The translations under genes were made by a program, and so were the position numbers. Shown piece after piece: positions 12,901 to 26,039 of a DNA stretch of 64,000 bases. This stretch comes from Phoebastria nigripes (Eukaryota > Chordata > Aves > Procellariiformes > Diomedeidae). The DNA lies in assembly GCA_035582835.1 (NCBI GenBank), contig JAYKAV010003091.1, forward strand, positions 174,638 to 238,637, written 5' to 3'. The notes under the pieces are model-generated. The model had not been told where the DNA came from. It saw nothing but the letters and a program-made list of their open reading frames with translations, and searched no databases. Position 1 is the first letter of the stretch. The number at the start of each line of letters is the position of its first letter.

Positions 12901-15900
12901 AAAATTAATGCAGTCTCAAAGGCTCAGATCTAAGCCAAATTAGAAACAATTTTTCTGAAGTACTTTCCCTCAGTAAAGACTGCTGTGACTAGCCACTTCA
13001 GAGATGGAGCTGTTCAAAAGCATTTTACATTATTGGCTTTTTTGGCAGGTCACCTGTTTATCATGGCAATAGTGTGCTTCGCTACGTGCTGCTTACTTAA
13101 GAAATGAGCAGTAGTAGTTTTGCTTATATCTAAAATATAATCACTTCAAGCATAGAGGAGAGATGGAAGACTTCAAACTAACACATGAAAATCTGAGAAA
13201 GCCCTAAAAACTGAAACTGGATACTCAGGATATAAATATCTAAGTTATTTTTACTGTGTATTCCATTAGTGCTCCAGATAGTCTAAAAATGATCATACTC
13301 CAGGCAGAACACAAAAACATAGAGGTGCATTTATCTATGTTGTGTGCATGGCGTCTAACCATGCAACACCTAAGGTCTTTGACACAGTACAAGAGAGCAG
13401 AGAAAAGGAGAATATAACAGAGTAAGAATGGAAAAATAGAAAAGTCCATACCATGGATAAGTCTTATTTGCTCTTCTCCCTTATGAAGAGCAGCTGTGAG
13501 TGGCATGACTTGCCTAGTTCACCCCAGCTTGGAGACAACATGCTGACATTCAGCAGTTTGACTGTGCCCTCTGCTGTTAACAGAAATACAGAAAGGACTT
13601 ACGTGTCTTGGAAATGGTTTCTAGGTGAACCAAAATGGATTTGTTTCTCAAATCGAACATTTCTCCAAACTTGTCCAAGCATGCTTGCAGCTGCAAAAAC
13701 AAAGGTAAATGAGAAAATTGATACATTGCCCTTTTTTTGTTTGCAAAAACACAACCCCAAATGCCACAGAACGATGACTGCAACTCATGGAATGGAACAG
13801 CCTGAAAATGGTTATTTATCTGTCGCTTGAAACAATTTGTCCAGCTGTTGCTTGCAACCCCAAAGGAGATCTGGAATGGCTCAAAAGGCTCATGAAATGT
13901 TGCAGACATCTTAACAGATTTCAAAATAGAGATACTAATCTGTAACAAAAGCATTAATAACAACATTAATCAAATTAATTACAAAAGTGTTGGGGGACAG
14001 ACCTTCACCTTCAGCCAGTAAGACCACATTGACTTATTCCCGAGAGTGGACTACTTTCTTCAGGCAGAAGGAAAAAAGAATTGATATTTGCAGACAGTCA
14101 TTACAGCCTGTTCTTGCTCCCGAGACCCAGAGAAATTCCACTGCTGACTCTGAGACAAGGCCCTAAAGACCTTGACCCTAAAGACGGGCCACAAAGACAA
14201 TGGTATANGCAAAAAAATTGTCAATTGTTGGTTTAAAGTATTTAAGTGCTCAAGATAAAAAGTGTAATAATTCAAATATCAACACAGTAAATGAGAGAAG
14301 GCGAATGTTCTGTAGCATTTCTAACTCTTCATAATTCTGCACTCTGAATTTGAATTAACTTACCCCTTGAAGCCTGTCTTTGATACTGGAAATAAAGGTG
14401 CTTAAAACCTCACTAAAATGAAAAAAACAACAAGTATAAACCAGACATGTAAGTTACTGAAATAGACAGAAATCGAAAAGATCACAGTAAACATGAGACA
14501 TGAAACACTGGAAGGCATAGTGTAGTGCCTAATGTAAGCACAGAAACATGCTTACTTCAGGGGGCGCAACCCTTTGAAGTCACCATACTTGTTTTAGGAA
14601 AGTACGGATTTTGCTATGTAGAGTAAGAAAAAAAAAAATACACATGCACATATATATCATATACATGAATTTTATTTTTTTTTAACTCTCCCATTTTTGG
14701 CCTAGCATTTGTGCCTCTCNCGAAAGTTTTGGTTGGCATTTACACAACTGTCCCTTAGCTGCTGGGGTATTACCACCGCGCTGTCTGCTCCGGAAGGACC
14801 TAGCCTTGGCGGAGGTGATGTGCCAGTTGCTGGGATATGTGGATATTGTATTTGGACTAAAATAACTGTGGGAAAAATATGGGAAAAGCTTCAGCATCAA
14901 CAAAGCCCAAGCCAGGAAGAACAAATACTGCAAATCCTTTTCTCCTGAGATTACGCCTGCGGTTTCTGTAATCCATCCTTTTAAGTTGAGCGAGCCTATC
15001 AGGAACCAGGCTATATTCATGATTAACCTATCAAACCAAAATGCAAGGATGGTTGCTAAGCAAAGTGATAACCTTTTTCCTCTCTGAAGATTCGGGTCAT
15101 TTTAAATTAATCATTTAATGAGCCAAATTGCAACAACCGAAAAGGTGGAGGCCAGGTAGAGTCTAGTTATGAGAATTAGGCANGGCTTCTGAAATCTTTC
15201 TAGCCTTATGGAAAGGAAGATATTAATTTTATTAGTCAAACTTGTGGGGGATACAAACTGATAAATTATACGTTATCTTTGTAAAGATAATAAAGCTATT
15301 TCTATAAACAGGCTTCTAATCTGGGAGTGAGTCTGGCGTGTAGGAAGGAGCATAATTCATTTAAAGAAGAAATAAAGGATAATTAAGAGTTCTGCCTAAA
15401 CATTTAAAACTATTTGTTCATTTGTCATAATTCACTTACAAAAATCCTCCTCTAATAGGCACTAGAGCATCAAATTTTGCCTTATCAGAAGCATAGTGCC
15501 CATTGCAAAAGAGAAAGAGATACACAGCCTTTTAACAAAAATGCGTTTCACTTCAGATGTACATTACAAAGTGTACAGCGCAAAGAATTATTTATAGGTG
15601 CACTGGGGAGTTTGCCATCTTTCATTTTTGAGCTTGAAATGGTTAGCTTGTTCCTTAAAGTCCTTTAAGACCTACCCATACATTTAATTCTTAACATCAG
15701 ACAAAGAGTAGATGCAAATTACATTAGCAAATTACACTTGTCTGTTACCAAAACCACAAGATATAAAAATGTTGTATACAAGTAAAATTCTATAGATACG
15801 TGCAGATTTATAAAGGTTTAATTATTGCATCTTCCACTGCACACAAGTATGATTGGCAATCTCCTCATCTGGCCTAAATGTGAAGGCCATCCTCAGAGTC

Positions 15901-18900
15901 CCTTTGATCAGTCCCAACACAGTCTATAAAATTTTGAGAAATAGGGGCTTTCGCAGAGAATCAATACAGAAAAAAACCTGCTGATTAAATAAAGAAGGAC
16001 AAAGGTAAATTCAGGTTAGAGTTTTGTTGTTCCTTGTGGCTTATGGTGGAGTGTGTTACATAAATCACATTGCAAATAAACCCTATTCTCTTATCCTGTG
16101 ACTTTTTCCAATCAGAGATTATCTAAAACCTGAAAACATACTTTTCTTGGAGAAATATTCAGCCTTGTCATGTATGATTTTTAAGAGGGGAAGAAGGAGC
16201 TGCAGGGAGTGATAACCACCAGCACAGAAAGAATTTCCAATGGATGTCTACATACCGATCATATTTGTCCTTTATTTTGTTCTTATTCACTTCAAAATTT
16301 TCCAAGACACTTTTCACTCTTCCTGCACCAAAATTAAGTGAACCTTTTTCTTTTGCATCTTCATCAAATAACTGTGGTTTTGACTGGTATTTGGTAAAAA
16401 TACTGGGCTCACTCTGTTGCACAAAAGAAAGAAAAATGTTGAAGTATAAAAATAATCAGAACATTAATTGGCAAAAAACATTTGTGTACCAAGTACTTTG
16501 CAGACAGAGATCACAATGATTGGACATGACAGATTAGATTGGATGACAAGATTAAGAATTTNATGAGATTATGGCTCACTTAGTGTGCCTAGTTAGATCG
16601 ACTCCCTGTGGAACTGAGACCCAGCCCGAATTCCTCCAGACTCAGGCTTTTCTCTCATCTTGAGGATTTTCAGTTGGTTGCGATCATCAGGTGTGCAATT
16701 TTTTTTCCTGTATGCTCAACACAGAGACTATAAATTAATTCCAGTGTTCTTGGAATTATGGAAAAGTTAAATACACCAGTGGGAGCTCCCTGTACACCAC
16801 TCTAAAGAAAATCCTATTGAAGTTCCTGGTGGATGACATCTTTTTGCTGCCAGCTAGCAACATCACCAGACTGCAGTTGAGTTTTTCACATGCTTCAATG
16901 TATGTTTCAGAACAAGAAATTTAATATTAATATGAAACCTGTAAAGACCTTCTTCATTCTACAAACTTTCCAGACACTGTGTGACCAAAATGGAAATGCC
17001 TTTTCCTTAAAACATAAGAAAATGCAAATTCCATTAAATTGTCTTTTGTCGTGAAGAGTGAATTTCCTTTTTTATGTCTGACAAAAAGCTACTGCAGTTA
17101 ATGGACAAGATCTCCAGCAAAATGCGGAGGACAGCAGATAGATAGGATCTGGAACTGAAGGACAGCCTAGGGCCACTGAGCTGGCACCACTGCTCTTTCC
17201 TAATCTTTGCTCTCGGGTGTCTTTATTTGGATCTGGTGCTCTCTGTCAGCGATGCAGGAACTATTTTAGTGAGGCTGGTAACATCAGAAACCATGTGTTG
17301 TAGGAGAAAGATTTTGAGCGTAGAAGCTCTTAATCCAAAATCATTCAAGCATCTGCCATAACAACGATACAGCAAGGTAATTTTAGTCAATGAAAGTAAA
17401 TACTGAATACCTCAGTCATTCTTGCAGAAAGCTAATGAAGAGAAGCACAGTATTGTTCAAAGAAGGAATAGAGGGAATATTCTGCCTTAGCTAAGGACAT
17501 TAGCTTGAGAATAGTTTCATATTATTTTAGTAATTAAAAAATGTGATTAAAGAAAATAATACCTATCCCAATAATAATTGTTAGTAATCTGTTATAAATA
17601 CTAGGTTTTCAGCTGACCAGGCTGCTATTTTGTCCAGTCACAGCAAATATTTATCTGTATCAAGAAGATAACTTGATTTCAGCAGTTACTAACATTTGCA
17701 AATGTTACCACCTGATTTCAGTATTTTCCATTAATTTTGAACGGCGGCTGTGTGCCTGCACAGGGCTGAACGAGAGCGAGACTCACGTCCTGGGAGTTGT
17801 GCTGTCCCAGCTGCGTGGCCAGCTCCAGCGGCGCCACTGCCGACTGCACGTTCTCCGGGCAGAACTGGGAGCCGAAGAGCAGCTGAGAATCACTCAAACT
17901 CGAGTAGTCGCTAGGAGCGCTGCTCCGGATGGAAAACTTATTAGGCCTGAAATAGGGCAGAGTGGGTTGTGAATGAATCTCGAGCAATTAAAAAGCCAAA
18001 CAGAATTCCCTACACGACCTGCTGGAACCATTCAAGCATGGCCCACCCCAACATGTTCATTTCACTCTCCACTCGGAGGGCACCGTCCCTATAACTGGAT
18101 AACGCTTAACAGCGTGTGTTTTTGCTACGCAAAGCCAACTGGCTTATCTTAAATTGCTGCATCCATACCAANGCAATGCGGTAGCTCTACATTCACCTTG
18201 CAGGGGTGAAGGTGTTTCTCCAGCACATCCTGCAGACAGAAGACAAAAACGAGGACTGGCCAGCTAACTCAGTTCATCCTACCTGCCTCGTTGGTCAGTC
18301 CTAGTTTAAGGGACACCTTGGGGTTTGCTCCTAGCAAGTGCCGGGTCTCTCCCTTTTCACTACTCTGGATCATAATTTCTGTTGTAACTCAGATGCTGCT
18401 CGGCTTATTTGGAAGGCAGTTCCAACAGAGTAAACCTTTCTGACTAATAGTTGACATTTCTTGGGCATTTATTCTCCAGATGCCTGAAGTCTGACACACT
18501 GGAACAACAAATAAATAGGTAGCATATGGCTGGACAAATTGATCTGAATTATTAGAAGTACTTCAAACATAATAACATGCTACTCAAAAGTTCTCTTCTT
18601 TCCCCTGAGCGTCGTCCAAATAAAGCTTTTCCAGCCAGCCTTGACTTTGTGCTACGTTGCTCTGTTTCTGCTCCTCTTCAGAGACATGGCTTCTACTGCT
18701 TTATGGACTAGGATTGTGGCACGGTACCAGCTTCCCTCAGACAAGGGTTTCCCCACACAGCTGCACTGCTTCTCATTGTGTCGGAGGCTGACTTCAATTT
18801 TTTGCTAGCAAAGATACAGACTTTTTTCATTTTTCACATGATCCCTATCCCATTGCTCCACATCCACGAAGTCTGATGGAGTGCTTTAGGCTAGGTCCAA

Positions 18901-21900
18901 ACACAAGAAAAGCCGGGCCATGTTTATATTCTCAGTTCTTGCTGGTTTTTGAGCTACCAAAATGGAGAGATGTGTTGCTGCCTTTGGAACTGGGAATTAC
19001 AAATCAAAATTAATGAAAGAGACTCTTGAGCAATGTTTTCCTTCCATATCAAATCATGGAAGTAAAGGAGAAAGAACAGGAGACTAATTCATGTATATAA
19101 CAAAAGATGATCACCCCAACATTTATTAGCAGTGACGTGTACAGTTAATCCCCAGTTTTGGAAGGAGCCCAAACATCATACACACAACAGGGAAGGGATT
19201 TAGTAGCAGTACTTGAACTGCTCAGTCTGCCTCTTCATTATATAGTGGTGTCAGTGACAATATTGTATTAATACTTTTGGCTTTAAGCTCACCGAGCACA
19301 CTGAGCCGCAGGCAAAAATAGATGAGGTATGGGTTTCTGGATTCTCAAAAAGCCTGATAAATCTGTCTGAATTCAAAACTTCTCCCTTGATCTGTCTGTG
19401 GGCCCCAAATCTACTAAGAAAGAAATCTGAATACAACTTTCACTAGCACAGCTTCTTGTTTCCATCTCAGCTAAGCTTTGTTAAAAAAAAATAAATTTTC
19501 TTAATCTACAGCCAGCATGTCAGGCAGAGATGCAGTCACATGGGCTGCCAAGACTGCACACAGGCAGGACCCCTGCTTGCAATGCGAGTATCACATCTTC
19601 TGCACCAGTTATCTAAATCCTCCTGTCTTCTAGCCAAAAAAGCCCCCTCTTAATTTAAGGAAGGGTTTTTATAATCCCTAAGTGCTTTACCNTCCTGACA
19701 ACCCCCCTTTGAAAGTGTCTGGTACAACTGGTGAATATCACATCCCACAACCTGCTCAGTTTCTCAGTCCCTTCACATTACTTAATGCCTGAAGTACAAG
19801 ATTCCTATAACAAATTGTTTTATGACCAGTATTGTGAGGAGTATTGAGCTGAGAGGACTTTATGAGCCAAATGACTTTCCGGGCTCACTCTGCACTGACA
19901 CTATGACCAAAGGTGGCTGTCGGCTGCTCTGGAACCTAATTTTCCTGTCTTAAGTCCACTACCTCAGTGCTTGGTTTAGGAACGATGACACTTCTGCACA
20001 TTATGAGGGGAGACGAAACAGATGTCTCTTTTGAGTACACTCATTCCCCTGAGCAATGGATTTCTTTCCCCCTTGCTTAACACTGCCAGNAATTAATTTA
20101 CTAACAAGACCATCTGGGCAAGACATCAGCCTGGCCACACTTGGCCCAGGCCTATCCCTGATGGTGAGATCAGACAACCACGGCTCTTCTAACCACCTGA
20201 CCATTCCCTTCAGGATGCCTGTGCTGCTGGGAAGCATGCTCCGTCCTAAATATAAACCCTTCCTTATAAACAGCGGGGAAACATCCTAGATATTTAATCC
20301 GAGTTAGAAGTCCCTCCTAGGTGATGCAATAGTTTATCTCAGGAGAACTTTTAGCTTTCTGCTAACACGAGCCATTCCCCGAGTCGTTCATGCATTTGTG
20401 CCCATAATGTTCCTCTGGTATTTGCATCAGCATGTGCGTCCAAAGCAAAACCAGCTTTAGATATGTAAGACAAGTGCCATTGTAAGTTCTTGTCAGCTCC
20501 AAAAAATGCTAAATCATCCTCTGCTGACCGATGGAATGGTTTCTTTTCCCACCTAACTTTATGCAAGGTATTGCAATATTGGCAACTCCAACCCTTTCTG
20601 TAATATGAGCGTGATCTAAAAAATTTGCAGCCCTCTGCATATCTGGGGAGTCAGCTAGTTCTTCTCAGTTTCCCTGTTGTCAGTGGGAATTCCCCCTCCA
20701 CAAGAGAAGTTAGATGTTTTGGGAGCTTCTTTCATTTTTCTAAGTTCTGATTTCCACTTCCAAATATTTTAGCACAACCATATGCAAACATTCACCTTTC
20801 ATTCAAAGGTTCTGCCTTGCCCACAAACAGCTGTCAGATACAACACATCAAGAGAAACACAGCATGCGATAAATACCCTCTTCTTGTGTTTCCTAGATGT
20901 TTCTAGGGGCATTGACAAGCTAAAAATTCATAACTATAAATTGTCATAGGCCTTATCGGTCTGTTTTATAATCGGTAATTTTTACTCTGTTGTTTGGATC
21001 CATCCTTACACACCAACACCAAGGTTTAAGAGTCAGTTGGAAAAGCAAACTGAGTCTTCTACAATTTGCAAAATAACATTTATCCGTGGTGCTGCTGTAA
21101 GTGACTTTATTTGGTTCTGTCATTCCCACTGAAGCTGTGCCAACATCCCTCTTCTTCCCAAGCACCGTGGGTGAAGCTCACTTACGCCTTCCTGACACAT
21201 TTCTTCAAAGTGCAGTAAAGCCTCTTTCCCAAAGAAGAGATCTTTTTCTCTTGGTAGTAATCTTGAGTAGGATCAGTGCCATAAAGTTCCTCTTCTCCTG
21301 ATTCCCCCCCCTCCTGAAAATCTCCCAGCCCTGTCTGCTCCTCCTCATTTAGTGGCCAGGGCTGCATCACAACAAGTCCAATTGAAATTCCGGGAGCTCC
21401 TGTTCACCTGCTCTTCCTCCTGGCTTTAGTCTGTATCTATAGGAACTGTCTCTAGCTCTGCTATGCTGCTCTCGTTGTCACTATTTGCTGCCTGCCAATG
21501 TGTTCAGCAAATGAGCAAGGATCAGCGTTGGCTTTGGGTGCAGAGGAACTTCAGCATCCAGCGGCCTGGAGGAGTTTAAATCAAGGAGTTTTTGCTGCTG
21601 TTGCAGCTTCCAGCCATTTACCATCTCTTCGCTGGGAATGGCCACAGCATAAAATTATTCTTCTGCTTTCTGTCCTCTGGAACAGCATGACCTGCTTGCT
21701 GCAAATCATTTCCACCATATCCTAAAAGGAATTTCTACAAACAGATTTTGGCACTGGCCCTAATGCATTAACCACAACAAAATCCCTCTTGGTTATTCAG
21801 CTCAAACACTGCCTCCAGTTTCCAGATTTCAGGCTCAGAGTCCTTCTGGTCTTGTTTTAATTCCTCAAGGTAATTTTTACTTTCTATGAGGCACTCCATT

Positions 21901-24900
21901 ATTTATTCGGCTGTGATTCAATACTGCCCAGACGTTCCTCACCTTGGAAACCGTGTTAGCCCTTGTCCTGAGCCAGTCGCAGGGGCTCGCAGGGCCTTTT
22001 CCTTAGGAGGAGACTGGGAAGGGGTGCTAAGAGATTTCCACAGAGCAGCCCTGTTTACTCACCCAAAACGTATGCCTGACCATATTAAGAATTAGACATC
22101 TGGTGATAGGGGTTTTTGCCCCCCCAGTCTGAAGCCATCTTCCAGCCTGCACTTACAGCCCCAGTTTCTCATTCCTCCAAGGCTTGGGATTTTTATGGCT
22201 GCTCTCTTGGTCTTTGTCCTGGCGGTCTCCTTCATTTTCTGCTTATTCTGGGACCTTAAGGTGACTTCAAAATATGCGCCCTTGCTATGTGGGATGGAAT
22301 TTCATGGGATAATGGACTGAGTGAGGTTGTTAAATTTGGAAGTTTTTTCTCAACAGCAGAAATAAGCCATAGAGAGTAATGGCCCAAGTAGGCCTTCACT
22401 TACAACATCCTTTTTGAATGCTTCTTTAATATTTTCATCATATATTGGCCTTACGTACTCTCTGGCAGGCTTTCTGCTTCTGATGTCTTTGGAATTAGGT
22501 ATATTAGTAGCTTTTATGCCTTTAGCAAGTTACTGCTTTTCTCATGGAACAAGAAAATTCTCATAACTTCAATTTAAAATCATAATATATTGGTTTCTAT
22601 TTTTCTATTTTTGATTGTCTTTCATTTCTTGAAGGATGCCTTCTCATTTTCAGTAGTCGTCTTTACCATGCCAGTCCGGTACTGGTCCTTCTCGCATCTG
22701 ATCTGATAGCTGGTACGCATTTGTTCTGAGCTTCAACATGAGGTCTAAATAATCTCTGTGCCTCAGGCAAGCATTTAACCCTTTTGGCCATCCAGTTTAA
22801 TTTCTTTTTAATGAGCTTCCTTATTACTACATCAGTGTCTTTTTTGAAATTAAACAGTAGTGGATTTTTTGGCTTCTGTTGCTCCTGCAGAGATGTTGAC
22901 TCCAGTTCACTACTGTCACTCTTAGGGTAGCACTACAAAAGTAATCCCGAACGTGGATCTTGTGCTCAGCTCAGGGCCAAGGCAAGACGCGTCTCTTCCC
23001 CCGGGAGATCCGCGGCCGAGGCGAGTGTTTATGGTGCCTGAAAATGTACTTTCAGCATCACGCCCCAGTGACGCTTATCCAGTCGATAGAAGGCTGATTG
23101 AAGCATCACTGGTTTTGCGGCTGCTGTTCTGCGATCTTTCTTCGCCTGCCCTTCTAGCTGGGCAGGTAGCAGCGCTGCTCTAATGAAGCACTTTCCCTAA
23201 TTAGGTCTGGCATTTCAGTCCACAAAAATTGTGTCGTTTGTCGATACACTTGAATTGAGACTAAGTTTTCTCCACCGTATAGCTGTCATTCTATCCACGT
23301 GACACCCTCTCACCTTCTTAAATAATTGGCACCCTGATATTACAGTGTCCAACTAGATAATCTGCCTTCTCCTGCATTTCTAGAATCTCTATTATGTCAA
23401 TATTCATACATAAAAACAGGTAAAACAGGGACATTGGTTCCCCCACCCTACTTCTCAGGCTGCTAGTGGTTACAGAGACGAACATGTGTGTCTGACAAAT
23501 AGATAAGGAATAAACCCCAGAGCAATCTTGGGGTTCTGCAGAACTGCTGCCATGAGGGTATTGTGTCACTGGAGCTCTGCATTTCTTAGAGACCTGGTGG
23601 CAGCTGCTCTCAGAAGTAACACCCTGACTCAAACTTGCAAAGAACTCACAGCGTGAGTCATACCCTGCCTAGATTATACGCTGATTTTATGTTTCATTTT
23701 TAAAGCTCCCTGAAAGACAGTATTCTGGGGATTATACAGCATACCCTGCTGTGGTGAGAAAGGTTTCTAGTAACAGAAGTGAGCCAGGAAAAAGTAATCA
23801 ACACCTTTCCCCCTATTTCAAATACACACACACATGCACATGCTCCTATGAGTAACTTTTTTTTCCTTTAGAAAAAGTTAATTCACCTCCTGAGAACCTT
23901 CTCCCCCTTCTTAACTCCCCTGAAAACCAGCTGCATTTTTCAGTAACATTTTATGCCCTATTTGACCCTTTTGAACTCACTTGCAAAAAATGTGGCATGC
24001 TGAGGAGTGGGTGTTAAAATCTTGTCTGTATTTGCTTCCTGCATTAATAAATGAGTTAAAAGGGAAGACTTTGTAGCTGACAGGATACTTTGGAAGAGGA
24101 AGGAATTCAAATGATCCCTTTCCAAACAGGCACCTGTACTTCTTCCACTTACTTCCTTTCCTATTGCACGACTCCACAGAATGATTTATATGTATATAAA
24201 AAAATTATATATATTTTATATATATTCTCTAAATTACCCCTGCTCAGTCTCTGACCAGAATGAAAGTCACAGATTTTCAAACTACTTAGAAGTAACTTCC
24301 TGAAAACAAAATTAAAAAAAAAGAAATCTGCAGGTACCAAGAAGAAATAGAATTATGCAATGCATATTTATAAAGACAAAACCATGACAGATGTAAACAT
24401 GGTTTTCCCTGAATTGGCTCCCTTTCAACCCCTGCATCTGTGCAAAATTCAATTAATTCATATATATATGACAAACATTTTTATAATGGGCAAGGAAACT
24501 ACTATTATGTTTTAATTATCATCCATCATTGTGGTAACATCAGGCCAAAGAGACAGTATGACTAAAACTGTGAATTTGAACAACAGTTAGTTGTAAGTGG
24601 GTTATTTAACTAACAGAGGCTCAGAGGACTGAATTCATCAATTAGCTCCTCCAGAGTCAAACAAGGGATTAATCTTGCTCTGTTTTTTAGCCACATGATG
24701 CAAAAGGTGATGCTCTGCTGTAAAAAATGCAGCCAGTCTTACGTATTTGCTCTCCAGATGTTTACATCCAAATAATATTTGCTGTTTCCCTATATATTGT
24801 AGATGGGGAGTTCTAGCTGCTCTTTGACTTCTGCTGGGAAAAAATTAAGCCATGCCTATAAATGCAGTATATGGAATAATTTTAGAGTTACATAATGTGT

Positions 24901-25337
24901 AACAATATTGCAAATCATGATTCATTTTATCTGCCCTCTGCACAAGGCAAGAGGGAACATTTAATTTATCTAATTAGACATAGACAGGCCACAGGACTTC
25001 CCTGAATAAACCCCGAATAAACCAGAGAACAGCTTTCAGCCGATGCTGGTTTTCAAATTCCCGGCAATGGTGGATCTATTGCAGTGCCTGGCAGGCTGGG
25101 ACCAATGCAGGCACAAACAGGATCATGGAGTAGGCTAATTAACCATCATTAACCAGACCGTAATTAACCATAGAGCAATTCTAGATGTGTTTCACCCCAT
25201 CACTATCAAACACCCAAAGTGTTTAATTTTATAGACAATTTTCTCACGATCCTTCCTCCCCACCCCGCGGCCCGAGCTCACCCAGTGGCTGTCGGTGTGC
25301 TCAACATCTCCTTGATATTCCAGACGTTCAAATTCAT
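3962..25337 (-). CDS. IHO1: IHO1 / CCDC36, interactor of HORMAD1 (meiotic axis protein), complete, 7 coding exons
   Basis: Exons in transcript order are 25337-25282, 17946-17787, 16413-16256, 14412-14364, 13690-13603, 6199-6096 and 5296-3962. All have GT-AG borders and compatible phases, giving 650 codons including the stop (649 aa; the human protein is about 582 aa from memory). Identification rests on exon 1 (MNLNVWNIKEML) and exon 2 (DYSSLSDSQLLFGSQFCPEN), which match the conserved N terminus of vertebrate IHO1, and on SEPSIFTKYQSKPQLF in exon 3. Residues about 110-265 look like a coiled coil. The last exon encodes a long, poorly conserved, basic and serine-rich tail ending in an acidic SDYSD. 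In mammals IHO1 sits on unsynapsed chromosome axes, binds HORMAD1 through its C terminus and recruits REC114-MEI4 to allow SPO11 breaks. The start ATG lies just inside a CpG-rich promoter. Untranslated 5' exons further upstream cannot be excluded. Confidence 0.93.
7850..8560 (+). mobile_element. Degenerate CR1 LINE fragment (reverse transcriptase region)
   Basis: Inside the large IHO1 intron the plus strand carries a chain of words typical of sauropsid CR1 pol, in the right order. These include a segment near 7855 resembling the 'ATTATAGGCCTGTCAG' stretch, a block at 8010-8080 (aGGTGACTTCTTAGACAAAGG then AAAGCTTTTCAGTG), GGTGACACAAAG near 8270, and CTTATGAAAGGAGATTGAAAG followed by GGCTTATTCAGCC at 8498-8535. 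All frames are broken, so it is a dead relic. The borders are approximate and the 3' end is not recognisable. Confidence 0.7.
9655..9870 (+). mobile_element. Ancient interspersed repeat (sauropsid SINE/LINE tail-like)
   Basis: The stretch AAACTAGATCAGATCAAGG, followed by a CCTGTTAGTCAAGT-type segment, a GCTGCTTCAGAGAAAG block and a ATAACTTGATCATAGAGGG block, resembles a widespread old amniote repeat (the 'TGGATCAGACCAATGGTCC... CCAGTATCCTGTC' family) in order and spacing. I recognise the pattern but cannot assign a Repbase name. It lies within an IHO1 intron. Confidence 0.4.
14626..14684. repeat. A-run, CA/TA and T-run simple repeat
   Basis: An A-run is followed by alternating CA/TA dinucleotides and then a T-run. 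The segment is intronic in IHO1 and of low complexity, with no other signal. Confidence 0.8.
20351..22900 (-). other. Broken protein-like segments, possible retroelement relic
   Basis: Reading the minus strand of IHO1 intron 1 from 22.9 to 20.3 kb gives a series of separated stretches with protein-like composition. They are a basic, Lys-rich one at about 22.84-22.68 kb, an acidic helical one at about 21.91-21.78 kb, an acidic GEEELYG-containing one at 21370-21182, and one with a CxxC pair at about 20.59-20.35 kb. Stops and frameshifts separate them and there are no splice sites that would join them into IHO1. The order (basic, helical, acidic Tyr-rich) is loosely reminiscent of a retroviral gag, but I cannot place it in a family and see no LTRs, primer site or active-site motif. 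It is non-functional as it stands. Confidence 0.25.
23823..23842. repeat. Short CA microsatellite
   Basis: An imperfect (CA)n tract with ATG interruptions, in IHO1 intron 1. Confidence 0.8.
24184..24232. repeat. TA-rich microsatellite
   Basis: Alternating TA tracts (TATATA and TTATATATAT types) with a short A-run, in IHO1 intron 1. Confidence 0.8.
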
Positions 25338-25339
25338 GT

Positions 25340-26030
25340 TTTTTTCACAGCTGGCACCCTCGCTGGGAGCTCCTGGCCCTCACCACGGCCCCAGCGCTCA
25401 CGGCCTCTCCTACCCTGTGGCGGCCATGCCGCCACACTCCCCTGCAGGGAGGAGGGAAATGGAGAGAGACGGATAAGCCCCGCTCAGGGGGGAGCGTCCC
25501 CCTGTGCCCCCTCGCTGTGGGGAGAGCCTGGGGGGGCATGGCCCTGCAGGCCGAGGGCAGGCCCAGCCGACATGGCCGCACCAGGGCTGGGCCCAGCGGC
25601 TCCCCACGGGCCCGGGGTGCAGCTGCCCGCCGGGCCTGCCTGCCCCCCGGGGCCTCGCGGGAGCCTGTGGGTCCCGGCCTCACAGCCCGGGGCTGGGGGT
25701 CTCTGGGGTCAGCTCGGGGCTGGGCGTCCCTGGATCTCACCCTGGGACTGGGGGTGCCTGGATCTCACCCGGGGCCACAGCCCCCAGGATCAGCCCCAGC
25801 TCCAGGCTCTCCCCAGGCCACCCACGGCAGGCGCCCGGCCGGACCCTGCCTGCCCACCCCTCCGCCTGGGAGCAGACCCTCAGGCGCATGGGGGCCATCA
25901 CGGGGCAGGGGGAGGAAGAGGAGGCTCAGAGCCTGGTGTGCCGAGGGCTGGTCCCACCCGAGCGCAGCAGCTATGGCGCCCATTTGCTTCATGTCCGGAG
26001 GCTGTGTGGTCTCTCGTGTAAATACCTCTC
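25340..26030 (-). promoter_or_regulatory. IHO1: CpG-rich IHO1 promoter region
   Basis: Base composition jumps from AT-rich intron to GC-rich sequence with many CpG, CCGGGC and GGGGCC words exactly upstream of the IHO1 start codon at 25337. It returns to AT-rich near 26040. No TATA box is apparent at a suitable distance. Imperfect repeats of 'GGGGCTGGG(C/G)GT' and 'CTGGATCTCACCC' occur at about 25690-25775. The placement fits a CpG-island promoter firing leftwards. Confidence 0.5.
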
Positions 26031-26039
26031 TCAGAAATG

